This document shows positions 41,356 through 50,807 of a DNA stretch of 64,000 nt, piece by piece. How positions within the stretch are numbered: the stretch's first letter is position 1; each line of letters opens with the position of its first letter. The notes under the pieces were generated by a model. The model made no database searches, was not told the DNA's origin, and saw nothing but the letters and a program-made list of their open reading frames with translations. Source of the stretch: Arthrobacter pascens. GTDB taxonomy: Bacteria > Actinomycetota > Actinomycetes > Actinomycetales > Micrococcaceae. The position numbers and the translations under genes were made by a program. Location of the stretch: contig NZ_JAFHKT010000112.1 in the NCBI RefSeq assembly GCF_017052465.1, forward strand, positions 26,006 through 90,005, in the 5' to 3' direction.

Positions 41356-41628
41356 CTTGCTGACTGACAGACCCGGTAAGGCTGCGTAGTTGCCCTTGAT
41401 GAGGGCTTCACGCTTCGCCCTGCTCCATCCTTGGACCTGCTTCTCGCGGAAGAAGGCATCGTCGATACGTTCGAATTCCTCCGCCCACACCAGCTCCACC
41501 GGCCGCCGTCGGCGCGTGTAGGCAGCTCCGTCTCCTGAGTGGTGCTGCGCAAGGCGCCATTCAAGGTTCACTGTGCTCCCGACATAGTAGGACTTGTCGG
41601 AACATCGGAGCATATACACGTATGGCAT
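41341..41628 (-). CDS. GIY-YIG nuclease family protein
   Basis: A 95-residue single-domain GIY-YIG protein of the UvrC/YhbQ type. The two half-motifs are MPYVYMLRCSD (in place of GIY) and SYYVGST (YIG-like). Arg in EWRLAQHHSG and Glu in FFREKQVQGWSRAKRE complete the usual active-site set. The family includes structure-specific endonucleases, but these stand-alone members are uncharacterised. The gene is bracketed by REP-like repeats on both sides, and its final codons lie in repeat sequence. Confidence 0.85.
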   Translation of the reverse strand: MPYVYMLRCSDKSYYVGSTVNLEWRLAQHHSGDGAAYTRRRRPVELVWAEEFERIDDAFFREKQVQGWSRAKREALIKGNYAALPGLSVSKRPAP

Positions 41629-41983
41629 TCCTTAAGCCTCACCGCGAAATGGTGTCGTCACCAGGACTCATTTGCCTATGTGGACAACTGGGTTTCGGCA
41701 GGCTCAACCAGCGGCCCCGGTGATCGACCTGTCGAGATTCCGGTTTCGACAAGCTCAACCACCGGGGGTTTCGCCATGCCTAACCACCGGGGGTTTCGAC
41801 GCGCCCGACCACAGGGGTTTCGACAAACATCAGCGTGTTGAGTGGCACCAATCGAAGACGTAGGGTGGCGTTGGCTCATTGGAACGGCGAATAGTCCCGG
41901 TGGTCAGGGGTACGTGAACTCTGGGCAAAGCTCTTGGAGGCATCCACGGCACCGAGGTACAACCTGTGGAAAGGGAGAAATCT
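41629..41983. other. Gap between GIY-YIG and trehalose-synthase-like genes
   Basis: It contains degenerate copies of the dispersed repeat (41690-41830), then about 150 bp that must hold the promoter of the GH13 gene. I see no convincing coding frame or RNA. Confidence 0.5.
41690..41830. repeat. Degenerate copies of the palindromic repeat with a 25-bp tandem unit
   Basis: One recognisable copy of the element (CTGTCGAGATTCCGGTTTCG, about 41730-41749) is followed by three tandem 25-bp units starting ACCACCGGGGGTTTCG at 41758 and 41783, and ACCACAGGGGTTTCG at 41808. Confidence 0.7.
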
Positions 41984-44347
41984 GTGCGGGAATCAAGTAC
42001 CGACGAGAGAATTTCAGCACCGGAGGCAGTCTCCGCAGCGGCGGAAGAAACAGTGGTGGACGAAACAACGGCGGAAGAAGCAGATTCGGCTCCGGCCGAC
42101 TCTGCAGCGGAGCCGGCGGACATCACCTACGACGAGCAGTTTTATCCCGCCCGCCCGAAGGCTCTGAGGCCAATCGCCCGCAGGCGCCAGTACCTGGCTT
42201 CCAGGCCATCCCTTGAGTTCGACGGCCGCAACGCGGCGTATGTCGAGTGGCTGCGGAACCAGGCAATGCTGGGAGACGCCAACGTGCTGGCACGGCAACT
42301 CTCCGGGCAGGCCAGCATGTGGCAGAACTCCTATGCACATCCCAACCCCAGGGCCGCCGTCGAGCGTGCTCCCGTCTGGTTTACCGCGTACCCCCTGTCC
42401 TTCATCACGCAGCCCGGCCAGTCCTTCCTTTCGGCATTGGGCGATGCGGGCATGTGGGAAGCCTTCCGGGAAATCGGGATCAGGGCCCTCCACACCGGCC
42501 CCGTCAAACTGGCCGGAGGCATCAGCGGCTGGACCCAGACTCCCAGCGTTGACGGGCACTTTGACCGGATCAGCATGGCTATCGACCCGGTGTTTGGCAC
42601 GGAAGAAGAATTCCGGCAGATGTGCGAGGTCGCCGCCGACCACGGCGGCACGGTCATCGATGACATCGTTCCGGGCCACACCGGCAAGGGAGCGGACTTC
42701 CGCCTGGCCGAAATGAACTTTCGGGACTACCCGGGCATCTATCACATGATCGACATTCCGGAGGAGGACTGGCACCTGCTGCCGGACGTGCCCGAAGGGC
42801 AGGATTCGGCAAATCTCAGTCCTGAGTCCGAACAGGCGCTGCAAGAAGCCGGCTACATCATCGGCCGGCTCCAGCGGGTCATCTTCTACGAACCCGGCGT
42901 CAAGGAAACCAACTGGAGCGCAACGCGGGCGATCGTCGACACCACCGGAAAGACCCGCCGCTGGGTCTACCTGCACTACTTCAAGGCAGGCCAGCCATCC
43001 ATCAACTGGCTGGATCCCACCTTCGCCGGAATGCGCCTGGTGGTCGGGGACGCTCTGCACTCACTTGTTGATTTGGGCACCGGCGCGCTCCGCCTGGACG
43101 CCAACGGCTTCCTCGGAGTGGAAAAGAGCGCAGAAGAGCAGCCGGGCTGGTCGGAAGGGCATCCCCTCTCCGAGGCAGCCAACCAGCTCATCGGCTCCAT
43201 GATCCGCAAGGTCGGCGGGTTCTCCTTCCAGGAGCTGAACCTGACCATCGACGACATCAAGGCCACCTCCGAGTCGGGCCCTGACCTTTCCTACGACTTC
43301 ATCACCCGGCCCGCATATCACTACGCGCTCGTCACGGCCGACACCGAGCTGCTACGACTGACGCTCCGCCTGTCGATGGAAATCGGAGTTGACCAGGCCT
43401 CGCTGGTCCACGCGCTGCAGAACCATGACGAACTGACCTACGAACTGATGCACTTCGCCTCGGGACACAGGGACGAGGTGTTCGAGTTCAACGGACAGGA
43501 ACTCACCGGAGCCCAGCTCGCCGACCAGGTGCAGCAAACCATGAGGGAGCGCCTGACCGGCGAGAATGCACCCTACAACGCTGTGTTTACGACCAACGGC
43601 ATCGCCTGCACCACGGTCAGCTTCATCATGGCCGCACTCGGCATCCGCGACCCTGAAGCAATAACCCCCGAGCAGGAGGGCCAGGTCCTGGATGCCCACA
43701 TACTGCTGTCGATGTACAACGCCCTGCAGCCCGGCGTTTTCGCCCTTTCCGGGTGGGACCTCACCGGCATAACGGCCCTCGACCGCGAGCACGTCCACGC
43801 GCTCACCTCCGAGGGCGACACCCGCTGGATCAACCGCGGAGCCCACGACATCATGGGCACCAGCCCGGACGCGGAGACCTCCTCGGCAGGCATGCCCCGC
43901 GCCCGCAGCCTGTACGGTTCGCTGCCTGACCAGCTTCAGGATTCCGCCTCATTTGCCCGGCGGCTCCAGCGAATCCTCGAGGTACGGGAAGACAACGGAA
44001 TAGCAACAGGCACGTTGTTGGATGTGCCGGACGTTTCCAACCGCGGGCTGCTCGTCATGGTCAACCGGCTGGGGGACGGGGCGCTGCAGGTCACCGTGCT
44101 CAACTTCTCCGGCCAGGATATCGCCGGCAGCATCCAGTCCGCCCACCTGCCCCCCGGCGCCAGCGTGCAGGATCTGTTCAGCGGCGAGACGGTGGGGCAG
44201 GTGGATGACCTGCACAGCTTTTTCCTCGAACTGTCAGCCCACCAAGGCACAGCCCTGCTGCTGCACGACGAGGATCCCGGTGCCGAGGAAGCGCACGGAC
44301 CGGGATCAGCCCACCCTTCGGCTGACGAAGGGACACATCTGACCTAG
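41984..44347 (+). CDS. GH13 alpha-glucosyl enzyme, trehalose synthase-like
   Basis: An alpha-amylase superfamily enzyme of 787 residues that probably interconverts maltose and trehalose or otherwise transfers glucosyl units in the cytoplasm. The active-site trio is readable: nucleophile Asp372 (RLDANGF), acid/base Glu417 (FQELN) and Asp482 (LQNHDEL). A disordered Ala/Glu-rich N-terminus (1-65) precedes the core, and a beta-sandwich domain ends the protein. GTG 41984 was chosen because AAGGGAG lies six bases upstream; GTG 41966 is an alternative. The exact specificity within GH13 is an inference. Its stop overlaps that of the convergent gene (CTAG). Confidence 0.75.
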   Translation: MRESSTDERISAPEAVSAAAEETVVDETTAEEADSAPADSAAEPADITYDEQFYPARPKALRPIARRRQYLASRPSLEFDGRNAAYVEWLRNQAMLGDANVLARQLSGQASMWQNSYAHPNPRAAVERAPVWFTAYPLSFITQPGQSFLSALGDAGMWEAFREIGIRALHTGPVKLAGGISGWTQTPSVDGHFDRISMAIDPVFGTEEEFRQMCEVAADHGGTVIDDIVPGHTGKGADFRLAEMNFRDYPGIYHMIDIPEEDWHLLPDVPEGQDSANLSPESEQALQEAGYIIGRLQRVIFYEPGVKETNWSATRAIVDTTGKTRRWVYLHYFKAGQPSINWLDPTFAGMRLVVGDALHSLVDLGTGALRLDANGFLGVEKSAEEQPGWSEGHPLSEAANQLIGSMIRKVGGFSFQELNLTIDDIKATSESGPDLSYDFITRPAYHYALVTADTELLRLTLRLSMEIGVDQASLVHALQNHDELTYELMHFASGHRDEVFEFNGQELTGAQLADQVQQTMRERLTGENAPYNAVFTTNGIACTTVSFIMAALGIRDPEAITPEQEGQVLDAHILLSMYNALQPGVFALSGWDLTGITALDREHVHALTSEGDTRWINRGAHDIMGTSPDAETSSAGMPRARSLYGSLPDQLQDSASFARRLQRILEVREDNGIATGTLLDVPDVSNRGLLVMVNRLGDGALQVTVLNFSGQDIAGSIQSAHLPPGASVQDLFSGETVGQVDDLHSFFLELSAHQGTALLLHDEDPGAEEAHGPGSAHPSADEGTHLT

Positions 44348-45210
44348 AGGTGCCGCGCGTCGACCAGCACCTCGTCGGCGTCCTCGAACTCCACCGCCGC
44401 GACGATTTCCCTGGTCTCGGGGTGGAGCATGAAGGCCTCGTCGTCGTCCTCGATCATGAGGAAGTCGCCGTGGTCCGTGCTGAACTGCCATGCCAGGACG
44501 GTCTCGCCGTTGTGCTCGAAGTTGGGATCCCCCATGGTGATCTTCTGAAGCGTGTAGCCGGCGATGTCGCACAGTTCGCGGATGATCAGTTCAAACTCCG
44601 GCGCGGTCTCGAGGGCCGCCTGCTCGGCTTCGGCCCGGCGCTCTTCAAGGTCCGGAACCCGAGCCACGCGGGCGGCAAGGTGGGCGGCGAGCTCCTCGCC
44701 CGCCAGGATCAGCAGCCCCTCCTGCCCGCGGAGCCAGGCAGCGTTGAGTGCGGTGATGTCCTCGGTCTCCAGCAGCGCCTCGAATTCGGCGTCGAGGTCT
44801 TCCATGGCCTGGACACTCTCCGGCAGCTCGCCGTCGGTCTCTGCGTCCCATTCGCCGTCCAGGTAGATCTCCGCTTCCTCCTCCGAGAGGGCGTCGAAGG
44901 CCTCGGCAGTGCGGTCGAACAACGCCAGGTGGGCTGCGGCACCCATGGCTTCGAGGCCCTCGCGGATGTAGGTGTCCAGCTCGCCGCGGTCCGCGGCAGT
45001 GAAAACATACTGCGCGAATCCGCCGCCAAGCGCCTGGGTGAGGTAGAAGTCCACAAAGTAGCTGCGCAGGGCGTTGGGGGCGATCTCCCCGGAATTGAGC
45101 AGCTCCCGGAACATGGCATTGACCACGGTGACGTTGGCGTCCACCACCTCGTTGTTCGCGGCGTCGGCGCCTTCAAGCGTCAAGACGACGGGGTACTCGT
45201 TGGAAGTCAT
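44344..45210 (-). CDS. DMP19-like (DUF4375) acidic protein
   Basis: A 288-residue, strongly acidic soluble protein. Residues about 45-110 ([52 protein letters not shown]) fit the DMP19/DUF4375 pattern of a Y..D.Y..Q...GGF.QY core followed by a helix. DMP19 of Neisseria is reported to be a DNA mimic that blocks a transcription factor, and the many Glu/Asp residues here would suit such a role. The C-terminal half (about 215-285) looks like a separate beta-rich domain. It is divergent from the SNF2 helicase gene. Confidence 0.65.
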   Translation of the reverse strand: MTSNEYPVVLTLEGADAANNEVVDANVTVVNAMFRELLNSGEIAPNALRSYFVDFYLTQALGGGFAQYVFTAADRGELDTYIREGLEAMGAAAHLALFDRTAEAFDALSEEEAEIYLDGEWDAETDGELPESVQAMEDLDAEFEALLETEDITALNAAWLRGQEGLLILAGEELAAHLAARVARVPDLEERRAEAEQAALETAPEFELIIRELCDIAGYTLQKITMGDPNFEHNGETVLAWQFSTDHGDFLMIEDDDEAFMLHPETREIVAAVEFEDADEVLVDARHL

Positions 45211-45384
45211 GGGAATCCTCGCTGCAGAAGCCGGTGGTGCTCAGGACAGTTTCAACGTACGCGCCGCCGTCGGCCGGGGGTTGAGGCGCAGGTGAACGCC
45301 AGGCGAAGTTTCAGGGCCTCTCCCGGCTGACTAAGATGGATCAGATAACCTGCAGATTTTGACCTGCTGAAAGTAGCGCGCACC

Positions 45385-48300
45385 ATGCCATCCAAACCGG
45401 ACGAGAGTGCGGCACTGGCAATCCAGACCCCGGCGATCAACGACCGCTCCCTCGCGGCCGGACTCGCCTATGCCATGGGCAGCCGCGTCGCCGGAATTTC
45501 GTTCGACGCCGCCACCGGGCTGATGCTGGGCAAGGTGCGCGGTGGCGCCGACGTACCGTACTCGACCACCGCCAAGCTGGTCCGGAAGGCGGGCGGCTGG
45601 AGCTGCACCGTCGGCGTCTGCAGCTGCCCGGTCCGCAAGGACTGCAAGCACGTGGCCGCGCTGCTCTTCGCCGCCGAGGACAACCCGGCGATCCGGATGA
45701 AACTGCTGGCACCCGCGGACGTTTCCCGGCTTTCCAGGGAGCCCGCGGCGCCTGACCTCGCGGACTGGGAGCAGGCCCTCAGCCCGCTGATTTCGCAGCC
45801 CGGCATCACACCGTCAACGGGGGGCATCCCGCTGGCACTCCAGTTCGAGGTGGAGGAACCAGCCCCGCACTTCTCCTACACCGGCCGCCGGGACCCTTTG
45901 CGCAGCGTCCGCCAGCTCAAGGCACGCCCGGTGATCATGGGCGCCAAGGGCAAGTGGATCCGCGGCGACGTCTCGTGGAACACGCTCAGCTACCTGAGCT
46001 TCAAGCGGGAGTGCAACGAAGCCCACGTGGAATGGATGCAGTCCTTCCTCGCCGCCCACACGTCGGCCGCCAACCGGGTGCACTCCTCGGCCGCCCTGTG
46101 GCTGGGGATGAACACGTTCGCCGGCAAGAACCTGTGGAGCCTGCTGGACGAGGCCAAAAAGATCGGCGTGGCCCTGGTCCACAGCCGCGGCCAGGAGCCT
46201 GTCAGGGTCGCTGAGGCGCCCGCCGCCGTCGGCCTTAACTTGAGCCGCCACGGCAGCACAACGTCCGACGACGGCGGCCTGGAGCTCGCCCCCACCATCA
46301 CCGTTGAGGGGACCGAGGTGGATCCGGCTTCGGTGGGCACCCTCGGCCGTCCGGCGCACGGCATCTTTGTCACCTCCGGCGGGGACGCGCTTCCCGGCGT
46401 CGCCGGGGACAGCGTCATCACGCTCGCCCCGCTGGAAAGCGGGCTCAGCGAGGAGCTGCTGACGTTCGTGACGGCCGGCAGCACGCTCCATATCCCGGCG
46501 CGGGACGAGAGCCGCTTCCTCACGGGCTTCTATCCCAAGCTCAAGCAGACGGCACGGGTGACGGCGTCGGACGAGTCGGTGGAGCTGCCGGCGCTGGCCG
46601 TCCCCACCCTGTCCCTGCTGGCGAATTACGGCGCTGACCACAGGGTCCGGCTGCACTGGGAATGGCACTACAAATCCGGAAACCTCGTCACCGCTCAGCC
46701 GCTGTGGCGCCACCCTGGCGACCACGGCTACCGGGACGACCCTGCCGAGGCCCGGATCCTGGAAGCCCTCGGCCAGCCGTGGGACGTGGTGCCGAAGCTG
46801 GGTGAGTCTGCCACCGGCGGCTGGGGCACGCCGCGGCTCGCGGCCGCAGCCGAACTCACCGGCCTGGACACGCTGGCGTTCACCGAGGAGGTCCTCCCCC
46901 GGCTGAGGGACACCCCCGGTGTGTCCGTGGAAACGTCGGGCGACATGGCTGACTACCGCGAGGCCGAGGAAGCCCCGGTGGTGGCCATCTCCACCAAAGC
47001 CACGGACCAGCGCGACTGGTTCGACCTCGGCATCGTGATCACGCTGGAAGGCCAGCCCGTGTCGTTTGCGGCGCTGTTTTCAGCGCTCGCCGCCGGCCAG
47101 ACGCGCATGCTGCTGCCCAGCGGCGCCTACTTCTCGCTGGACCTGCCGGAACTGCACCAGCTGCGGGCACTGATTGACGAAGCCCGCGCACTCCAGGACA
47201 ACAAGGACGCCCCGCTGCAGATCAGCCGTTTCCAGGCTGGGCTGTGGGACGAGCTGGCGCAGCTGGGGATCGTGGACGAACAGGCCACCGCCTGGCGCGA
47301 GGCCGTGGGCGGGCTGCTGGAGGGCGGCATCAACGGCCTGCCGCTCCCGGCCACGCTGAACGCGGAACTCCGCCCGTACCAGCTGGAGGGCTATAACTGG
47401 CTGACTTTCCTGTACCGGCACGGTCTCGGCGGTGTGCTCGCCGACGACATGGGGCTCGGCAAGACCGTGCAGGCGCTGGCGCTGATGTGCGCGGCGAAGG
47501 AGCACGCCTCCGGCGGCACGGACGGCGAAGACAGCACGGCCGCTGAAGACAGCACAACGCCCGACGGCGGCGCGCCCTTCCTGGTGGTGGCGCCCACGAG
47601 CGTCGTGGGCAACTGGCAGGCGGAGGCTGCGCGCTTCGCACCGGGGCTCACCGTGCGCGCGATCGGCGAGACGTTTGCCAAAACCGGGGCAGAGCCGGCC
47701 GAGGCCATGGCCGGCGCGGACATCGTCATCACGTCCTACGCCCTGTTCCGGATCGACTACGAGGCGTACGCGGGGCGGCGGTGGTCCGGACTGGTGCTGG
47801 ACGAGGCCCAGTTCGTGAAGAACCACCAGTCGAAGGCCTACCAGTGCGCCCGCAAGCTTCCGGCGGCCTTCAAACTGGCCATCACCGGCACCCCGCTCGA
47901 GAACAACCTGATGGAGTTCTGGGCGCTGACCTCGATTGTGGCGCCAGGGCTGTTCGCGAGCCCCTCGCGGTTCGCCGAGTATTACCAGAAGCCGGTCGAG
48001 AAAAACGGTGACAAGGGGCAGCTGGACAAGCTCCGCCGTCGGGTCCGCCCTCTGATGATGCGCCGCACCAAAGAGCAGGTCATCAAGGACCTGCCGCCCA
48101 AGCAGGAACAGATTCTTGAGGTGGTGCTCAACCCCCGGCACCAGAAGGTGTACCAGACGCACCTGCAGCGCGAGCGGCAGAAGATCCTGGGCCTGATCGA
48201 GGACGTCAACAAAAACCGCTTCACGATTTTCCAGTCGCTGACCCTGCTGAGGCAGCTGAGCCTGGACGCGTCGCTGGTGGATGAGTCCTTGAGCGGCGTG

Positions 48301-48810
48301 CGGTCCAGCAAGCTGGACGTCCTGTTCGAGCAGCTCGAGGACCTGGTGGCCGAGGGCCACCGCGCCCTGATCTTCAGCCAGTTCACGGGCTTCCTGGGCA
48401 AGGTCCGCGAGCGCCTGGTCGAGGAGAACATCGAGTTCTGCTACCTCGACGGCGGCACCCGGAACCGCACCGACGTGGTCAACGAGTTCAAGAACGGCGC
48501 GGCCCCGGTGTTCCTGATCAGCCTCAAGGCCGGCGGCTTCGGCCTGAACCTGACCGAGGCCGACTACGTGTTCCTGCTGGACCCGTGGTGGAACCCGGCG
48601 TCGGAAGCGCAGGCCGTGGACCGCACCCACCGCATCGGCCAGGCCAGGAACGTCATGGTGTACCGGCTCGTGGCCAAGGACACCATCGAGGAAAAGGTCA
48701 TGGCGCTCAAGGCGAAGAAGTCGCAGCTGTTCGCCGACGTGATGGAAGGCGATGCGCTCTCAGGCGGCGCACTGACGGCCGAGGACCTGGCCGGGCTCTT
48801 CAACGACTGA
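45385..48810 (+). CDS. SNF2-family DEAD/DEAH helicase with SWIM zinc finger
   Basis: A 1141-residue Swi2/Snf2 ATPase, probably a DNA translocase that remodels protein-DNA complexes. The N-terminal SWIM zinc finger has CSC...CKH ligands at about 77-90. A bacterial SNF2-associated region follows. The helicase core starts near 660 with ADDMGLGKT (Walker A near 686), DEAQ (near 805), and then in the second lobe LIFSQFTGFLGKVRE, LKAGGFGLNLTEADYV and HRIGQ. The layout matches actinobacterial HelZ-type proteins. The end overlaps, antisense, the last 51 bases of the next gene. Confidence 0.92.
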   Translation: MPSKPDESAALAIQTPAINDRSLAAGLAYAMGSRVAGISFDAATGLMLGKVRGGADVPYSTTAKLVRKAGGWSCTVGVCSCPVRKDCKHVAALLFAAEDNPAIRMKLLAPADVSRLSREPAAPDLADWEQALSPLISQPGITPSTGGIPLALQFEVEEPAPHFSYTGRRDPLRSVRQLKARPVIMGAKGKWIRGDVSWNTLSYLSFKRECNEAHVEWMQSFLAAHTSAANRVHSSAALWLGMNTFAGKNLWSLLDEAKKIGVALVHSRGQEPVRVAEAPAAVGLNLSRHGSTTSDDGGLELAPTITVEGTEVDPASVGTLGRPAHGIFVTSGGDALPGVAGDSVITLAPLESGLSEELLTFVTAGSTLHIPARDESRFLTGFYPKLKQTARVTASDESVELPALAVPTLSLLANYGADHRVRLHWEWHYKSGNLVTAQPLWRHPGDHGYRDDPAEARILEALGQPWDVVPKLGESATGGWGTPRLAAAAELTGLDTLAFTEEVLPRLRDTPGVSVETSGDMADYREAEEAPVVAISTKATDQRDWFDLGIVITLEGQPVSFAALFSALAAGQTRMLLPSGAYFSLDLPELHQLRALIDEARALQDNKDAPLQISRFQAGLWDELAQLGIVDEQATAWREAVGGLLEGGINGLPLPATLNAELRPYQLEGYNWLTFLYRHGLGGVLADDMGLGKTVQALALMCAAKEHASGGTDGEDSTAAEDSTTPDGGAPFLVVAPTSVVGNWQAEAARFAPGLTVRAIGETFAKTGAEPAEAMAGADIVITSYALFRIDYEAYAGRRWSGLVLDEAQFVKNHQSKAYQCARKLPAAFKLAITGTPLENNLMEFWALTSIVAPGLFASPSRFAEYYQKPVEKNGDKGQLDKLRRRVRPLMMRRTKEQVIKDLPPKQEQILEVVLNPRHQKVYQTHLQRERQKILGLIEDVNKNRFTIFQSLTLLRQLSLDASLVDESLSGVRSSKLDVLFEQLEDLVAEGHRALIFSQFTGFLGKVRERLVEENIEFCYLDGGTRNRTDVVNEFKNGAAPVFLISLKAGGFGLNLTEADYVFLLDPWWNPASEAQAVDRTHRIGQARNVMVYRLVAKDTIEEKVMALKAKKSQLFADVMEGDALSGGALTAEDLAGLFND

Positions 48811-49230
48811 CAGCGGCAGGGCGACACGGGCCAGGCCGGCAGCCGGGGCAGCCACGCCCCGCGGCGCAGCCTGTTTCCGGAGCCACCGGCCCAGCGCCTT
48901 GCCTTTGCCCTTCCACCAGCTGTCCTCGTCGGTGTCGGTGCGCCACCGGTAGGTCAGGACCACCAGCACGAACATCCCGGCAGTGACGTTCGGCCAGACG
49001 CCGGAGGCCGCATCCAGCAGCGCCCGCAGGGCCGTGGTCAGGATCGCCAGCGGCACCAGTGTCCGGAAGACCGTGTTGGCCACGTACCGCCCATGGGAGC
49101 GGGGCACGGACATCATGCGGACCATGTCGGAGCAGGCGCACACGACCACCACGGTCTGCCCCAGTGTCAACAGGATCGAGCCCGGCAGGGAGCCGGCGAA
49201 CTGCACAGCCGAGGCCAGCCCGGAGCTCAT
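48760..49230 (-). CDS. Hypothetical membrane protein
   Basis: A 156-residue protein with about three hydrophobic segments: VQFAGSLPGSILLTLGQTVVVVCA, TVFRTLVPLAILTTALRALL and NVTAGMFVLVVLTYRW. A basic hydrophilic tail follows. I do not recognise the family. ATG 49230 has a GGGAG ribosome site; the upstream frame extension is unlikely. The final 17 codons lie opposite the 3' end of the SNF2 gene, so the tail may be an unselected read-through of the antisense strand. Confidence 0.6.
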   Translation of the reverse strand: MSSGLASAVQFAGSLPGSILLTLGQTVVVVCACSDMVRMMSVPRSHGRYVANTVFRTLVPLAILTTALRALLDAASGVWPNVTAGMFVLVVLTYRWRTDTDEDSWWKGKGKALGRWLRKQAAPRGVAAPAAGLARVALPLSVVEEPGQVLGRQCAA

Positions 49231-49544
49231 GGCATGCTCCCGCGCGCCGCTGTGTGTGCCGCACCGGATCCGTTCCGGTCTGTGACCGGCTTCCGCGAAA
49301 ATTTCATGGTGTTCCCCCCGCCGCTGTGGACTGTTGCCCTGTGCCAACCTATTCAACGGCGCACCCCGGCCTGGCGTCACGCGAGGCGACTACCCGTTTT
49401 TGGCGCGGTAACTACCCGGAGACTTCCGGCACTACGCGGGCGTGCCAGGTATGTCCGGCGAATCTGCAGGCCTCGCCTGGCCGGGACCACGCCGGTAGTA
49501 TCGGACAGACTTGCGGCCGGAAATCCAGCGGAACGGACAGACGC
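49231..49544. other. Divergent intergenic region before adenylate kinase
   Basis: No gene is supported. A TAGTAT -10-like hexamer at 49496-49501 could start the adenylate kinase transcript about 40 bases before its ATG. Confidence 0.4.
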
Positions 49545-50132
49545 ATGACGAGACTGTTGATCATCGGCCCTCCCGGATCGGGCAAAGGCACCCAGGCGCA
49601 CCGTCTCAGTGAACAGCTGGGCGTCGTGGAGATCTCCACGGGCGACATGTTCCGGACCCATCTGGCCGCCCAGACGCCCCTGGGAATCCAGGCCCAAAAG
49701 TACCTGGATTCCGGCGACCTCGTCCCGGACCACGTCACCACCGACATGGTCCGCGAGCGGCTGTCCCGGCAGGACGTCACGAATGGTTTCCTCCTTGACG
49801 GCTATCCCCGGACTGTGGCCCAGATGAACGACCTGGACGCCATCCTTGAGAGCACCGGCAATGCCCTGGAAGCCGTACTGGAAGTCACCGTCGGTGACGA
49901 GGAGATCGTCCGCCGCCTACTCCGCCGCGCCGGCATCGAAGGGCGCAGCGATGACACCGAGGACGTTATCCGCCACCGCCTGCAGCTCTACCGCGAAGAA
50001 ACCGAACCCCTCATCGCACGGTATGCCGAACGCGGCATTCTGGTCCGCGTCGACGGGACGGCCGACGTCGATCAGGTCACCGCCAGCGCGCGCAAAGCGA
50101 TCGAAACCCTCACGCCCCGGACGGCCCCCTGA
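49545..50132 (+). CDS. adk: Adenylate kinase (short, LID-less type)
   Basis: Phosphotransfer between ATP and AMP. The 195-residue protein has the P-loop GPPGSGKGTQ, the AMP-binding STGDMFR and GFLLDGYPRTVAQ, and RHRLQLYREETEPLI. The LID region (about 125-140: RAGIEGRSDDTEDVI) is the short, zinc-free form. In actinobacteria the main adk gene usually lies between secY and map in the ribosomal protein cluster; this stand-alone copy is probably a paralogue. ATG 49545 fits the conserved N-terminus, although the frame is open upstream. The stop is six bases from that of the convergent response regulator. Confidence 0.9.
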   Translation: MTRLLIIGPPGSGKGTQAHRLSEQLGVVEISTGDMFRTHLAAQTPLGIQAQKYLDSGDLVPDHVTTDMVRERLSRQDVTNGFLLDGYPRTVAQMNDLDAILESTGNALEAVLEVTVGDEEIVRRLLRRAGIEGRSDDTEDVIRHRLQLYREETEPLIARYAERGILVRVDGTADVDQVTASARKAIETLTPRTAP

Positions 50133-50138
50133 CCGTCT

Positions 50139-50807
50139 TCAGCCAGCCTTCCAGGCGTACCGCCGTTCGGGGCGTCCGACGCCGTACTTCAGCGTCACGT
50201 CCACCAGCCCCTCGTCATTGAGGTACTCAAGGTAGCGCCGAGCGCTCACACGCGATGTGCCCACCAGCGCGGCCAGCTCGGCAGCGGAGACATCGCCCTC
50301 GGCCTCGTGCAGCGCCCGCTCCACCACCTGCAGGGTCTCGGCGCTGCAGCCCTTGGGCAGCGGCCGGTCCCCGCGTTCCAGGCCGAAGACCCGGTTCACG
50401 TCGGCCTGCTCCGCCACGTCTTTGGAGGACGCAAGGCTTTGGTATGTGTTCCGGTAATGTTCCAGGCGCTCCTGCAGGTCTGTCTGGGAGAACGGCTTGA
50501 TCAGGTAGTGCACGATTCCGCCTCGGAGGGCCCGGCGTACCGTCTCCACTTCCCTGGCTGCGCTGATGACCAGGACGTCCAGCTCCGGCGCCGCCTCCCG
50601 CAGCCGGTGCATCAGGTCCAGCCCGTTGACGTCGGGCAGGTGGATGTCCAGCAGGACCAGGTCGGGCTGCAGCCGCTGCGTTTCCTGCACCGCCTGGGCC
50701 CCGGTGTGGGCGACTCCGACGACGGTGAACCCCGGCGTGCGCTGGATGAACCCGGCGTGGACCTTGGCCACCATGAAGTCGTCGTCGACAATGAGGACGC
50801 TGATCAT
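50139..50807 (-). CDS. CitB/DcuR-type response regulator
   Basis: A 222-residue transcriptional response regulator. The receiver domain has the acidic pair in IVDDD near the start and the phosphoacceptor Asp54 (LVLLDIHLP), Ser/Thr and Lys near KPF. The C-terminal domain (about 150-220) is the CitB-type HTH (VVERALHEAEGDVSAAELAALVGTSRVSARRYLEYL). These regulators typically activate citrate, malate or C4-dicarboxylate uptake. It overlaps its sensor kinase by four bases. Confidence 0.92.
   Translation of the reverse strand: MISVLIVDDDFMVAKVHAGFIQRTPGFTVVGVAHTGAQAVQETQRLQPDLVLLDIHLPDVNGLDLMHRLREAAPELDVLVISAAREVETVRRALRGGIVHYLIKPFSQTDLQERLEHYRNTYQSLASSKDVAEQADVNRVFGLERGDRPLPKGCSAETLQVVERALHEAEGDVSAAELAALVGTSRVSARRYLEYLNDEGLVDVTLKYGVGRPERRYAWKAG

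Noticed and set aside
47080..48630. Long antisense open frame (516 codons) within the SNF2 gene
   Set aside because: Low-complexity shadow frame of high-GC coding DNA; the plus-strand frame encodes all SNF2 motifs.
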